From contig NQMI01000200.1 of NCBI GenBank assembly GCA_002270565.1, forward strand, positions 1-63,807: 63,807 nucleotides of DNA, in the 5' to 3' direction. The position numbers were made by a program, and so were the translations under genes. Origin of the DNA: Stenocarpella maydis (taxonomy: Eukaryota > Ascomycota > Sordariomycetes > Diaporthales > Diaporthaceae). The notes below the pieces were generated by a model, which was given only the letters and a program-made list of their open reading frames with translations, was not told the origin of the DNA and ran no database searches. Of the stretch, positions 11,724-23,770 are shown piece by piece (the first letter of the stretch is position 1; every line of letters begins with the position of its first letter).

Positions 11724-13114
11724 GATCGTCCGACTCGGGCTGTGAAAAGTTGCTGTGTGCAGCGACAATCACAGTTGCTTGCGCTTTGGATGGTTTAAAT
11801 GGGGCTCGTGATTGGACTTGAGGAGCTGCATAAGTCTGGTCTCAAAGTTGTCTGTCTCTCTTCGGGTTGGGTGTCGAGTTCATATGGCGATTGATGCAAA
11901 TTGTGTTGCAGGTGTTGAATGCAAACGGCTCTTGATTCCATTCAGTTCAGACTCGGTAGAATTATATGTATGGAGCTGATCAAACATGTTCCACAAGGAG
12001 AGTCCGCAGAATGTACCACTGTCCTTGCAAGGGGAAGATGCAAAAGAGGATGGCTGGCCCGGGGAAAATTGTGTGATGTTTGTATTTGAAGTAGTTGGGA
12101 TTGTGTTCAACGGCTGATGGGAGCAGGGAAACCAAGGGGCTCCCCTTTATGGAATAAATGTGGACATAATTTAACTTTGCCCCTAGAAATGACATTTAGG
12201 AATTTCACTTTGTTTGCAAAGTTCAGGTGGAGCCCTTGAATTCATTTGATGCTTTCGTGAAAATCAGATATGGAGAGCCAGCCTTTGGGTCCCGAGCACT
12301 TGATACGCGTACAGCCATGGCTTTGGTGTGTCTAGACCCAGGACTACGAGGTGCTTGTTCATGCTCTCCTTTGCAAGATCCAAAGCAGGCTGGAGCGAGT
12401 GCACAGGTCTTGTGTCGTCGCTTAGTCGCTGGCGACTAAGCGATGGAAACCCGTGGAAGCATTCTATCTATGGTGACTATATCGTCTACACACTTTCTTC
12501 ACAGACTTTACCTAGGTAGGCCATTTGATGAGCTACAGAAAGAACACTTTACTAGAGGAGGTGAATTATTAGTTCCTCGAATTACCTAGGATGTCCTGTG
12601 AGACTCAACTCGGTAACGCATTTGACACTAACGAGGATGGCATGAATTGGCAACCCAACACCATGAATAGGCATCAGCTCCACAATGACTCATCTTTTGT
12701 ACGACATACCAGTTGGCAGGTTGGCTTGATGCCCCACTCGGAGAATAAGTTCACTCGGTGGATGGCTTGCAGGGACCAAGGCACTAATGTAAATTTTAAA
12801 TATTCACATCGACATGAGCTATCGAAGTTTTCCCCTCTTCAGCGGCCAAGGTTTCGCCGCCATGACAGAGAACAAGACGTATCCATGGTAAGACTGACAC
12901 TGGATGGATAAGGCTGGATACATATGTCTTTAAATCTTTAAAAGCATCGAAAATTTAACGAATCTAAACAATATACCGAAACTTTGTGCTGCATATTTTT
13001 TTTATTTTATTTAATTATGGAATCTATGATTTTACTCGTAAAATTCCGAGTAGTTTTATAAGCAGCTTGAGTTGTATTTGAAAACAAGAGCGTACCTTTT
13101 GTACAAGTTAGATA
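11724..13114. other. intergenic between two decayed genes
   Basis: No gene supported. A perfect TACCTAGGTA lies at 12509-12518 and a partial copy at 12583-12590. Composition becomes AT-rich at about 12900-13070. Confidence 0.55.
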
Positions 13115-14885
13115 TCAGCCTTTGCATAAGGTGATATGAACATATAAGTTGCACCTAGCCTTGTTTCCAATTGCAAAATTATCTTGCTGCATCTCAAAGT
13201 CACTAGCTGTAGTATCTCTGATGTTAAAATCGAATCGCTGTACTAGGGCGGCAAGAAGCTGGTATGTCTCGGTCTAGGCAAGGCTGTGTGGTAGTCCAGG
13301 GATTAGTCGCAAGCCTTGATGTGAGAGCAACATTAGACAACTAAGAAAAGGATAGGCCTTACTGCATCCCCAGGTATATTCTAGTTCCTCGTCCGAAAGG
13401 AGCATAGTTGAGTGCAATCATGCCTACAGCCCTAGAAACTAGCCACTGATTTGGGTTGAAGCTTATCGGATTGTGATACAATTTCTCATCGGTGTGCATC
13501 AATAGGGCAGTTATTCCGACTGGTGCTCCAGCAGGAATCTGTCATTTGCTGAAGAAAATATCTGTATCTGTGACATGCCGCTCGTGAGGCGACTGCAGGG
13601 CTTAGACGCATGCCTCCTGTCAGGACAGCATTTAGGTATGGCAGCTGCTCCAATTGCTTCAGAGGGACTTGGTCGGAACCTCCAGTGGAAAGGGAGGCGA
13701 GCTCCTCCCTGAGGCGCCCAAGAATTTCTTCGCTGCTGTAGACATGGTACAAGACCAGTCTTAAGGCGCTTGCGGTCGTTTCGAACGCTGCACCAGTCAC
13801 TGTCATTACCTCCTCAAGGACGTGGTCGAAGGTCTTTCCGGATGGTGGCAGGTCAGAAAAAACTTGGCGTGGATCATGGTGTCTGCGTTTGATTTATCAT
13901 GCGAAGAAGACTTCGCGGCGGCCATAGTGTCTCGCGTGTCTTGTTCGGATTGCTGTCTAGATTGTTAGCGTACCAGTTCATATGACCTATTGTGGGCTCC
14001 AAAATCCCTTTACCTTCAGAAAGTTGAGAAAAGCCTTAGTTCCACCGTTAGCTATCTTCATGGCCCAGTCGATTGGCATCGCCCTCATCATGGGACCAAA
14101 TCAGCGGACATGCTTGGTCCTACGCCAGAACACTCCCGCGCCCTGAGATACAATAGAAAGCCCAACCCCGAAGTCCCCCAGGTCAAGCTCATTGCACTGC
14201 CTCCCTACGATGAATTCGTTGGCGGTGTCTCTTGTAAACGCGCTGATGGCTGCGCCTAGGTTGAAGGCGGATCCAGCGAGCCCGAAAATGCGCTGGCAGA
14301 GCTTGTCCAAATTTCGGCCCAGCACGATTTGACGGGAGCCAATCCTCAATTTCGAGAAGAATGGGGCTATAGCACGCCGCCTGGCGTTATGAGTGCCGTG
14401 GTCTGCAGGCGCGAATTAGGATATCAGGCTTGGTACAAGACTCAAGATCTGTAGGCAGAGCGTACCCGAACCGAAAATGGCGGAGCTTTTTGCCCCAAAG
14501 GCATCATATGCCCAGGCGTACTTATCCCAGCGCCCGTCCGTACGGTAAAGCGTGTCAAAAACAGGCGGGATCATTCTCATGGAGTTCATGGGGACTGATA
14601 CGAATGATTGGCCCTACTCATCAAAAGTCAGAACTGTGCCGGGTGAATTAATTGGGCGGTAGACTGGACGGTACCGTATATCTTGTGCAGCTTTGCAATC
14701 TTTGAGGTATATTGCCCATCTAGAACAGCATCGTAGTAGCCCTCGTACCAGCGTGAAACTGCCGCCAGTCTTGACCCTGGGAAGGGTGTCAGAGGGGTGA
14801 AGAAACAGACGATAAAAGACAAGGGTCGCGTAGTAGGCTATCACTGCTACGCCTAGAACCTGCCAACTGATCTTGAGCCCCTATC
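13115..14885 (-). pseudogene. cytochrome P450 fossil (E-class, CYP58/TRI4-like pattern)
   Basis: Pieces of a whole P450 can be read in order on the minus strand in changing frames. An N-terminal membrane anchor (IAYYATLVFYRLFLHP) is followed, after a frameshift, by TPFPGSRLAAVSRWYEGYY, then VFDTLYRTDGRWDKYAWAYD, an internal block FTRDTANEFIVGRQ, an I-helix TGAAFETTAS, and LEQLPYLNAVLTGGMRLSP, where the K-helix ExxR has lost its Glu. The heme loop reads FGRGTRIYLGMQ: the heme-ligand cysteine is a tyrosine codon (13374-13376). A last exon with ETYQLLAALVQRFDF carries an in-frame TAG before that block and stops at 13115. The missing ligand, missing ExxR Glu, stop and frameshifts together make function impossible. 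Similarity to trichodiene oxygenase-like P450s is from memory of the pattern and is tentative. Confidence 0.85.
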
Positions 14886-15853
14886 CGGCTTGGGGCATCA
14901 AGTGTGGACCGTTCTGGTTCAGGTGAGCAGAGTAAGGATGTTCTCTGTCGATCACGCCTACATGGCTGGAAGAATAGTACAAGAGGAAAAGGAGGGGGTT
15001 GTCAAAGCCATAATAATTTCTTAGGGCCAACAGGTTCGTAATTACTACCATGCTTATATAAATCGAGCACGTTAGCCAACAGTACAACATTCGTGACTTA
15101 TACAACGCCAGTGAGGCCGCAAGGTCATGAAAAGCTACTTTAGGTGAAGACCCGCAAGCATCCAGGTCTCCGTCTGGTGAGAGATCGGATATGAAGGCAA
15201 CGAGTTGAATGGATGCCCGTGCACTGGGTTTAGGGATGATCCTTATAGCTAATTAGAAGGAGGGAAGCAGCATTGATCCCGAATTGGTTTGAAAATTTAT
15301 GGTCAGCATCTGGTTCAATATTCCTGAGACTTTGGAATTAATTCTGGATTGTATTAGCATAGCTGCTCTACGTAGGAATTGGGATGGGGGAGCTTTGCTT
15401 TATATGTGGGTTCATATCCCTCCACGGATCACGCTGGACGCCCCTCGTAATGATGCGCACCCTTCGACGGCTTGCCCGGATCCTCCCCACGGACACCCAG
15501 CCTCTCGTATGCATACGCACCGAAGAAGTCCATCTCGGCCTCCATGAACTGAGTGGCCTGTCTCTCGTCACCGATGTACTTATATACTCCAAGCTTGCAC
15601 TGATCGCAGGAACGTAGTAGTTATTCCACTCGACTCCCTTCATGGTGACCTCTTTCAAAAGGATATTGTGTGAGAATTATCGATTTTGTTTAACAGTCTT
15701 ATCGATCCAATTTAGACTTGATGAACAGACAGACCATTCATCAACGTTACTTGAAATTGTAGGTACAGTGAGCTTATTTATTGTCCGTGATCCCCGACTA
15801 CCTAGGTACTTAAGTAGGTGTCCTCAGCGACGCTGAGTGGTACCCTCTCCCGC
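14886..15853. other. intergenic
   Basis: No gene supported. A perfect TACCTAGGTA lies at 15799-15808, close to the 3' end of the alpha-glucosidase gene. Confidence 0.55.
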
Positions 15854-18800
15854 TTACCACACCACCAGAGCAACCCCCAGCATGAACAAAATGTTAGCTA
15901 CGGGGACAGTCACATAATTAGATACTCCGGTGGCGGGCGCTTGGCCAGCTTCTCCCGCACCGCCGGATGATCCAGAGCTGCTGTTGGACGAGCCAGAACC
16001 CTGAACAGAGCCAGAGCTACTCCCAGAGCCATCTTCAGAAATGCTCCACCTCAGTTCCCAATTCGAATTCCACGTCCCATTTGCGGTCAGGCTGTTGAGA
16101 CCCGAAATGCTCAAAACTTGGCTCGCGCTGTCCCAGGACCAACCTTCCGTGACCGCCTGTCCGTTCAGAATCACGTCAGATACCTGACCGGCCACGCCGA
16201 GGACCGTGATATTGCCCAGGGCGACAGAGTCGACGTAGTTGCCAGTTGGCTGCGAGGCCACAGAGGTGTTGGAAGCAGAGAGCTACGGTGATTTTTGTCA
16301 GTTCCCTGAGTACTACTCAGCAAGATGTCACAGTAGAACGTACCTGCACCCAAGTCGTGGCGTTGGGCTCCAAGCTCTCGCCATCGTCCAGGTAGAGCGT
16401 TCCCTTGGCAGTGCCCTGCAGATCAAGCGCTACAACCAGGCCCCACGGGTTCTGCCGGCTCTCCGCGGTCGTCCTTCCTGGCTGCTGGGTGGGTATGATG
16501 CTTCCGCCCCGTACGTACACGGGAATATGGCCCAGCGGTGCGGCGATGGTGACGTTCTGGCCCCTGGAAACACCCGTGACGGCAGTCTGGTTGTACCAGT
16601 CGTACCACACAGTAGTGCCGTCGCCAGAGCCGGGGAAGACACCATCAACGGTCTCGGCACCCTGTGTCAAGACCGGTGTTACCAGGACGGAGCCACCGAG
16701 AAGGAATTGGCGGTCCGCGTCCGCCAGCCAGGGCTCCTCGGGGAACTCCCACGCCAGCGCACGCAACACAGTGCTGCCGGTCGAGTGTGCCTCTGCGAAA
16801 AGAGTGTACATGTACGGGAGCAGGGAATACCGGATTGCCATCGCCTTGCGGCTGGCCTCCGCCACGCTCTCCCATACATAAGGCTCCTGAGGGATGGCGC
16901 CCAGGACATTGTGGTTGCGGTAAAAGGGGAAGAAGGCACCGACCTGCATCCACCGGTTGCAAAGCTCTAGGTCTGTGTTCCCGGAGAAGCCGCAGACATC
17001 TGGCCCAAACATGGGGATGCCAAATATGCTGAAGGACAGGGCCTGGGAGATGGCCAGCAGCATAGATGACCACACGCTGTAGTTGTCACCGCCCCAGTGA
17101 CCGGCCCACTTCCCAGAGCCGGCGAATGTAGAGCGGCCAATAATGAAAGGGCGCTTGCCAGGCAAGGTTTCGATGAGGCCGTGGTATGTTGCATTGAGGA
17201 TCTGGTGGCCAAACAGGTTGTGGAAGTCATACTCCTGAGTGCCGCCATGATGGGTTGCATTGGGTGACACCGCATGTACCGCGAGATCTCCATTTACGTG
17301 ATTAATAACATAAGGCGGGTAGTTGACATTCCGGACGCCAGGAGTAGGCGTTGTGCGAAGGTATGATGTTGTCGTAGAGGATGAGCTCGACGCCGTCGCT
17401 GAGGAGGCAGATGCCTGTGCAGCGCTGGCCGACGACGCTGCTGCGGCCTCAGTTGCATTGGTCAGATTGAAGCCTTCGGGGTAGCTGAATACGCCATTAC
17501 CAGGCTCGCCAGGCAACAGAAAAGGTGGGTGGACAGGGTTGAGCGACACATTGCCACTGCCACAGCTCCCGACACAGAAGGACGAGACTTCGCTCATGTC
17601 GATCCAGATACCATCGAAAGAAATATTCTGGTACCAGCTGGCTATTTCGTTTCTCCACCAGGCAAAGGCACCTGAGCCATTAGTGGCTCCCAAAGAATCA
17701 CCGACCCAGTCAGGGAAGACTAGACTTGGTATCAGCATCTGCTGTGCTCCACCGGCTTTCCCTAGAAACAGTCTCTACACCAAAAGGCGGAAGAATGCGA
17801 AATGACGTTCGGGATGGGGGACTCACCGGTGTAGCCAGGCCAGACTGAACCAATGTACAGTGACTCGTCGGGGTTCAACATAAAGGCACCAGCTTCGATT
17901 CCACGGTCAAAAGGAGGGTATGCATCGCTCGCATTGTCCGGGTTGGGATGGTAAATAGCCGAGTCGACGATCGGGACATAGTGCTGGCCATTCGCATGTA
18001 GCTTCGAGAGGAACTGTGCGCCTTCCTCAAAGCTGAAGGTATTCTGATCATTTTCGAAGTCCCTGTACTGGTTCATGTAATCAATATCCGTCCAGATCGT
18101 CTCCAGCGGGATGTCGGATGCGGCAAAGTTGTCAACCACTTGCTGCAGCCTCGTCCAGTTCTGGTACCCCCACCTACACTGGTGGAATCCGAAGGTCCAG
18201 TACTGCTGAAGAGCTGGAAGGCCCACGGTGGTGGTCTGGTATGATCTGACCACATCTGATGCCGACGGGCCAGAGTAGAAATACAGATCGATGGTTCCTC
18301 CCAGCGCCCTCCAAGTTATTCCCTCTGGTCTCAGCAGGACCTCCTGTGGATGGGCATTCCGTTGGAAAACCCCATGCGTTGATGTGTTATATGTCGCTGA
18401 CGTGTCAGTGGCGTTTGAAATATATGTCTCTTTCCCGTCCACGAGCTGGAAATACCTAGTGTCTAGGTAGATCGGGTGAACACCATAGATATTCTCGTCT
18501 ATCGGGTTTCCAGCATCCGCCGCGTAGAATGTTCCTATTCCGTGGTTAGCCGGCAGATTGCTCGCGGATTTATGGACCTACTTGTAAGATTGTTCCCCAG
18601 TCTGAAGCCATGCATTACTTCACCAAGGCCGTAGAGGTTATAGTTCTCGGGTAGACGCGACACGAACTCGATGAATTGGTCCTCATACACAATCTTGCTC
18701 CCCGCGGTGGTGAAAAGAGTATCGCCACTTGACCTTCTCTTCACCGTGAAAGAAAATGTGGGGTTATTCGTCCACGATAGTTCGAAGTCACTGCTGCCAG

Positions 18801-19263
18801 GGCTTGTGTCTCCCTCACTGGAGGGCGCTGGCTTGGGAACAATAGCTTCAGGCAGGGTGAACCAGGTCTCGTTCTCAGGCCCGATGTACCGTGGCTGGAT
18901 TCCAACGTGCAGGCGGTCCGAGGCTAGATAATCGACGGTCAGGGTGAGCTGCTCGACCTCGTTGCCGTAGACGTTGCACGCGTCACCTGCCAGGCTCAGA
19001 TGCGCCGTGAAACCAGTCGTGGTGTTTTGCACGTTTGACGCCGTGTACCCAGGGCAGACGCTTTGTGCGTCCACAGCCTCCGGGTCCTCAATGTTCGGTA
19101 GCAGAGGTTGTCCAACGTCAGAACCGGCGGGGACGGTGAAGACTTCTCTGTAGCTTGACGTCGTTCCCGTCTGAGCGGATATAGAGGATGGGGTCTGGGC
19201 CCACCCGGCGGGACAAACTCCCAGCAGGAACCAGGTCAACAAAAGGGAAGCCATCGCCGCCAT
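15854..19263 (-). CDS. GPI-anchored GH31 alpha-glucosidase
   Basis: Glycoside hydrolase family 31 exo-enzyme releasing glucose from alpha-glucans or maltose. Four exons, 19263-18582, 18534-17827, 17719-16344 and 16282-15854, give 1064 aa; all introns are short GT..AG and phases agree. Start at 19263 was chosen because a clean signal peptide follows (MAAMASLLLTWFLLGVCPAG); an in-frame ATG at 19452 would add a second hydrophobic stretch. The N-terminal domain is followed by the TIM barrel. The nucleophile is in GIWIDMSEVSS and the acid/base is in GHWGGDN, about 200 residues later. A low-complexity Ser/Ala insert lies between them. The C terminus is a Ser/Gly-rich linker and a hydrophobic tail ending LFMLGVALVVW, a probable GPI signal, so the enzyme is likely held at the cell surface rather than freely secreted. 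Exact substrate preference is not visible. Confidence 0.93.
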
Positions 19264-22200
19264 GTCCACGTGCTTGGTGAACTTGCGAGGGACTGTTAGC
19301 CTTAGTGTGAGCCAGAGGAGGAAGGTGAAGACCAGGGCCGGGTCGACCAGCTTATATATCGAGGCGAGTTCCAGGCGAGAATTTGACCGAGAAAAAGCAG
19401 CGGCCCCTCCTGGGGTGAGGGCTCCCTTGGAGATCTCCCTACGCATGGCCATGGCCACTGGATGTCATAAATTGGCTCTTGTGTCCACATGGGGAAAAGC
19501 TCACTGTGGGAGCAGTGCGATTGGGGTACCACTGTCGTCAGTGTCGTCAATCCCAGGTCAGGCGCGCCGCACCGGAGCTGGGAATAAGCTCCAGCTAGGC
19601 CGGATCGTTGATGGCCTGGGCAGCCCCTCCCGAATACCAAGCACTGTCGGAGGAGTTGACCCCAAACAAACAGGAAAAGAAGCTTAAATCCAGCCCCGGT
19701 TTCCCCGCACTATCACCTCACCCAAGTCGCCGCCCCACACCCCAGCGGCGACGATCTGGGCTGACCGGAGGACCCCAAGAGCCGGGCAGCACGCCTCGGC
19801 CTTCTAGGGCCTTCTAAGGGGAATTCTCGCAACAAATCTCGGCCGTATTTTCTCGGACGTTGCATGCAGGCTGCCATGGCTGGTGCATGGTGCGCTTCTC
19901 AGCCGCCACCCACGATTTTCCTCGGTCATCACATCATGGACATGACATTAATCTGGGCTGTATCCCAATTCTTGTTCAAGAAGATTGCTTCGGCCGAGTA
20001 GATTCTGCCAGCTTGCGCCGTGCAGTCTTGACTCGCCCCAGCACTGAAACTCCGTTTGGGCTCTGGGCGTTGGCCTTCAGTGTTGAATCAGCTCCACGCC
20101 CCAATAAAGAACTAAGGTTCGTGAAGAGCTATCGACCTTTTCTGAAGAAGGGATGCGCGTATCAGTCACGCCATGCACGTGTTACGACCTATGCGCCTGT
20201 GCATGTCCTCTGTCTCTCCTGGTATACCTTGGGTCCTCACGGGCTATGTATTTTCCACCACGTGGCCGGGTTCAAATGTGGGCTTTCACGGTGAGCGGTG
20301 GGAAAATATTGATTACTATCACCTGCGGCATCGGCCGCAGGGTGTATTTCACTGGCATCACGGCTGTGTCGAACAGGAACATATCGTTTGTCGGGTGGCC
20401 TTATCCACTAAACGCATAACCAGCACACCAAGTTCACAGATCAAGGGTACGTAGGTAATTTACATCGTAGAAAACTGGGCGTGGATATCGGAGCTATGAG
20501 TATATACGTTGCAGGTATAGGTATTGCAGCTCCGAGGGTGTTTGCTATGGGTTTTGGAAAATTCGGCCAAAGTATAAGATTCTTTACCTGGTTTTTCCCG
20601 ATGTTCCAGTTTACCATCCTTTTCTGTAGTGGAATTTCTGACCCCCCCTTCATATGGTGGGTTCTTGGGGTTGAGACACACAAAAGCTGCCGTGCTGGCT
20701 GTATTCTACAATGAGGAGAGTGAATAGTTGGCTTGGAAATGTGAATACACGTCCACGCCGGTGGTCTTTGCTCATGCAGACTGCAGACTGCAATGACACG
20801 GTTCCTACCTTGCCGCAAAGCATCCCAGTCATGACTGGACTGAATAACGATGAGAAGCGAGAGCGTGCTGTGTGAAGCCCTCCACGCTAGTCAGAATGAC
20901 AGTGACTCTGTGGCGGGCTTGTTCCGATGCCGTCTGCTTCGTCCTGCCGAGCGGCCGGTATCTGAGGAATTGGCGGAAATTGTGCCTTGTAACTTGAACC
21001 TCGTGACATTTATCGTCTTCAACTGCATCTGTCCTTGTGAGTGATGGTTGGCAACAACACGATGGCAGGCATCGCCAAGTCTCTCACAAGCAGTATCTGT
21101 CAGAAAGTTTCTGAGACAGGAGCTCGACAGGATTTAAAACTTTGATGATTACTTCCACAGCAGACGCCTTCTAATGCTGTTACTTGACATTGGCTTTTTC
21201 CTCTCCGTTTTGTAGCTACAGAATACTACGATCCAGTACTAATACTCATACACTGAGGAATTTAGAAGTCAGTCGTGAAAAAAGCCGTGCTGACCTAGTA
21301 TTAGAGTTATGCTCGGCTTCCCCTCGGTCACTTGGAGTATAACTTGCACTGCCACAAGCTGCATTAGTGAGTATGACTAAACAGTACAGCTAACTAGCCG
21401 TATCAACATGATACTTTATTGCCGTGATACAAGACTGCCGTGGGCTGGACTCAAGCTACTTGAGTATAATGACCATTGTCTAATAAGTATAATCAGAGCC
21501 TTTGGTAGGCAGGCTCGTTAAGGAATCATTTGGGTGCCCCATGTTTCTCGAGGCCCCCAACCTTTGGAAAGACGGGCGGTGGCCTCGCACAAACGTTGAG
21601 CTGGCCACCCAGGCACTCCTCGAGCGCTCTGCTCACCTGCTCAGCCAATGGGGCCTTGAGGTTGAAGACTTGGACGGAATCGATTTCAGGAGAGTGACGT
21701 GCCAATGTGATCAATCTCTGGTCCTGACTCCCCCTGCTACCTAGGGTACATGGCAGCAAAATGGATGGTCTCGAGGTCACGTACCACCGCAGACATGCCC
21801 AAACACTGGAAAATTGCCATACAGAACGTCAGAGTAGAGATAGAGCATGATGCCTAGGATAATCTGGCCGTCGCATGCCTGACTTTGACGTTCGTGACAA
21901 AATTGAGTCAAGGATTAACACATTGTTCCTCGTTTAGACGTTGGCGGGAGTGTTTCACTAGACGTCCACTCGGGAATACCATATTCAATGTCCTAGGCGG
22001 AGGCGTGCCTTTCAATGCTTTTGATTGCGCTGCAGCTGGAGAGAGCCTACTGGAACGAGGCCAGTGACCAGTGGTAGGCAAATGAGACGGTGATGGGATT
22101 GTCGAAAATACCATAGTCCTGTCAAGGCAATTTCTCAACAATCCCCACGACAATTATACCGAATGTGTCTTGTGATGAAATGGCAAATTTGTGGTGCTTA

Positions 22201-23770
22201 TTCAGGTGCTGTCCCGTCCCTGTCTTGACCGCGAGCTGGTTGCCCCACCGGGAAGTGAGGTTGTGTGGATGGGGTTGTGTTTCGTTGGACAGGGAAGTGC
22301 TGACAAGAAAGTCAGCCTCAGGTGTTTGTCAGGACCCGAACAAGCTTTCATGGCTAAGGTCCCAAGAGATAAGTCGTCGACCTGCTGGTTGGGGTTTGGT
22401 GCTTGGTTCTGCTTGGCGGGCAGGATCACGAGGGGGCGGGGGGACGAGAGTTTGCATGCCCGAGGCCGGTGATAAGCAAGGTAGGATGACCGGGCAGAGG
22501 AAAGGGGGGAACGGACTCGGGGCAAAGCACACAGACACACACACGACGGCAACGGAAGCGGAATGCAACGCTGAACCTGCAGTGCCATCCCCTGCAAGCG
22601 AGACCGAGGCTGGGGGCGACTGGCAGCGCCCGTGGTGACTGGATGATTATCAGATGGCGCCATGGACGGCGGGCACGTGCTGGTGGACCGTCACAGATCA
22701 TGCGGTCCGTGTCGCGATTACACGTGAATGTGAGGGTGAGGACGTGATATCTCAACTCCGGGCTGTGTCGATCCCGGTTGGGGTATCCTTCTCTTCCTGG
22801 CCTGCCTGCTGCAGAGTGCAGGTGGGAGTGATGGGATTGGTTTGCCGTCTTATCGTTGAGAGGCGAGGCGATTGAGTAGGGGAGCGACGAGGTGCACGGG
22901 CAAGTCTCCTGTTTGCGTCATGATGGACACCTCACGGTGGAGTGTGCTCCGTTCGTCAGTCAACAGAGTAACGGAGTGAGGTGCATCCCTCCGAGGAGGT
23001 TCCTCGGTAACAAGGTCGGAACCCCCCCTGGCACAGACGTTGGTGATGATTATGATGGACATGATGAACGGTGGCTGGCGCTGATGCTGATGCTGATGCC
23101 GTTTCGAGGCGCCTTCACAGGTCGACTGAGCAGTTACTGAAGGGGCGCCATGACTGGGCCATACTGCTTTAGGGGTGAGGGCGGATCCTCCGGGCTGGGG
23201 CAGGGCTGTTCAAAGTGGGGGGCCACGGACATCGCTGTCACTCAGTCGAGCCAACGGTGACCACTGCCAGTACGGAGTACTGTAGTGTATGCTCCGTACT
23301 AGTGCATGTACCTGTACCTAGTAGTGTTACAACAAAGGGTGGCCAACGGACCAGCTGCACTAACATTTGAAGATGCGTGTGCCATTGGGACGGGGGGCCT
23401 CTTGCCCCCCCGCCCGGTCCTCCCTCCCCCTGCCCCCTTCGCCCTGCCCTCAGCCGGACAGGCAGGCAGGACAGCCAGGGTACCCCACGCCTGCAGTAGC
23501 TTCGTGCTCCTGCTTGGGGCTTCTGCGAGTACGTACACTTGCGATTAGACCACCATTGCGTGAGACTCAACCATATAAAGTAGCCACCACCACTTGGCCT
23601 TGTCGTTATATTCTTATCTGGTTGGCTTTCTCTTCCCTCTCCCCTCTTCCCTCCTCAACCCAGCCTTTTTTGCATTTTGCACACACCCACCCATACACAC
23701 CACACCCACAGATAGACAACACGCTCCCTGTCGTGCATCATCTCTACCTCGACCTGCCAAGCGAACTTCG
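19264..23770. other. 4.5-kb gene-free interval with two divergent promoters
   Basis: Between the start of the alpha-glucosidase gene and the start of the Ca2+/H+ exchanger gene I find no ORF with recognisable coding features. The left and middle parts (20400-21500) are AT-richer; from about 22200 the DNA is GC-rich with pyrimidine tracts and is probably promoter and 5' leader of the exchanger. Long frames at 22165-23570 lie on both strands in the same DNA and look like composition effects. Confidence 0.5.

Noticed and set aside
2994..15853. Idea of a secondary-metabolite cluster (GMC oxidase plus P450)
   Set aside because: The P450 is a fossil, no backbone synthase is present, and the genes between are unrelated.
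22165..23570. Several ORFs of 80-157 aa upstream of the exchanger gene
   Set aside because: They overlap on both strands in GC-rich DNA, and none shows a domain, signal peptide or splice support.
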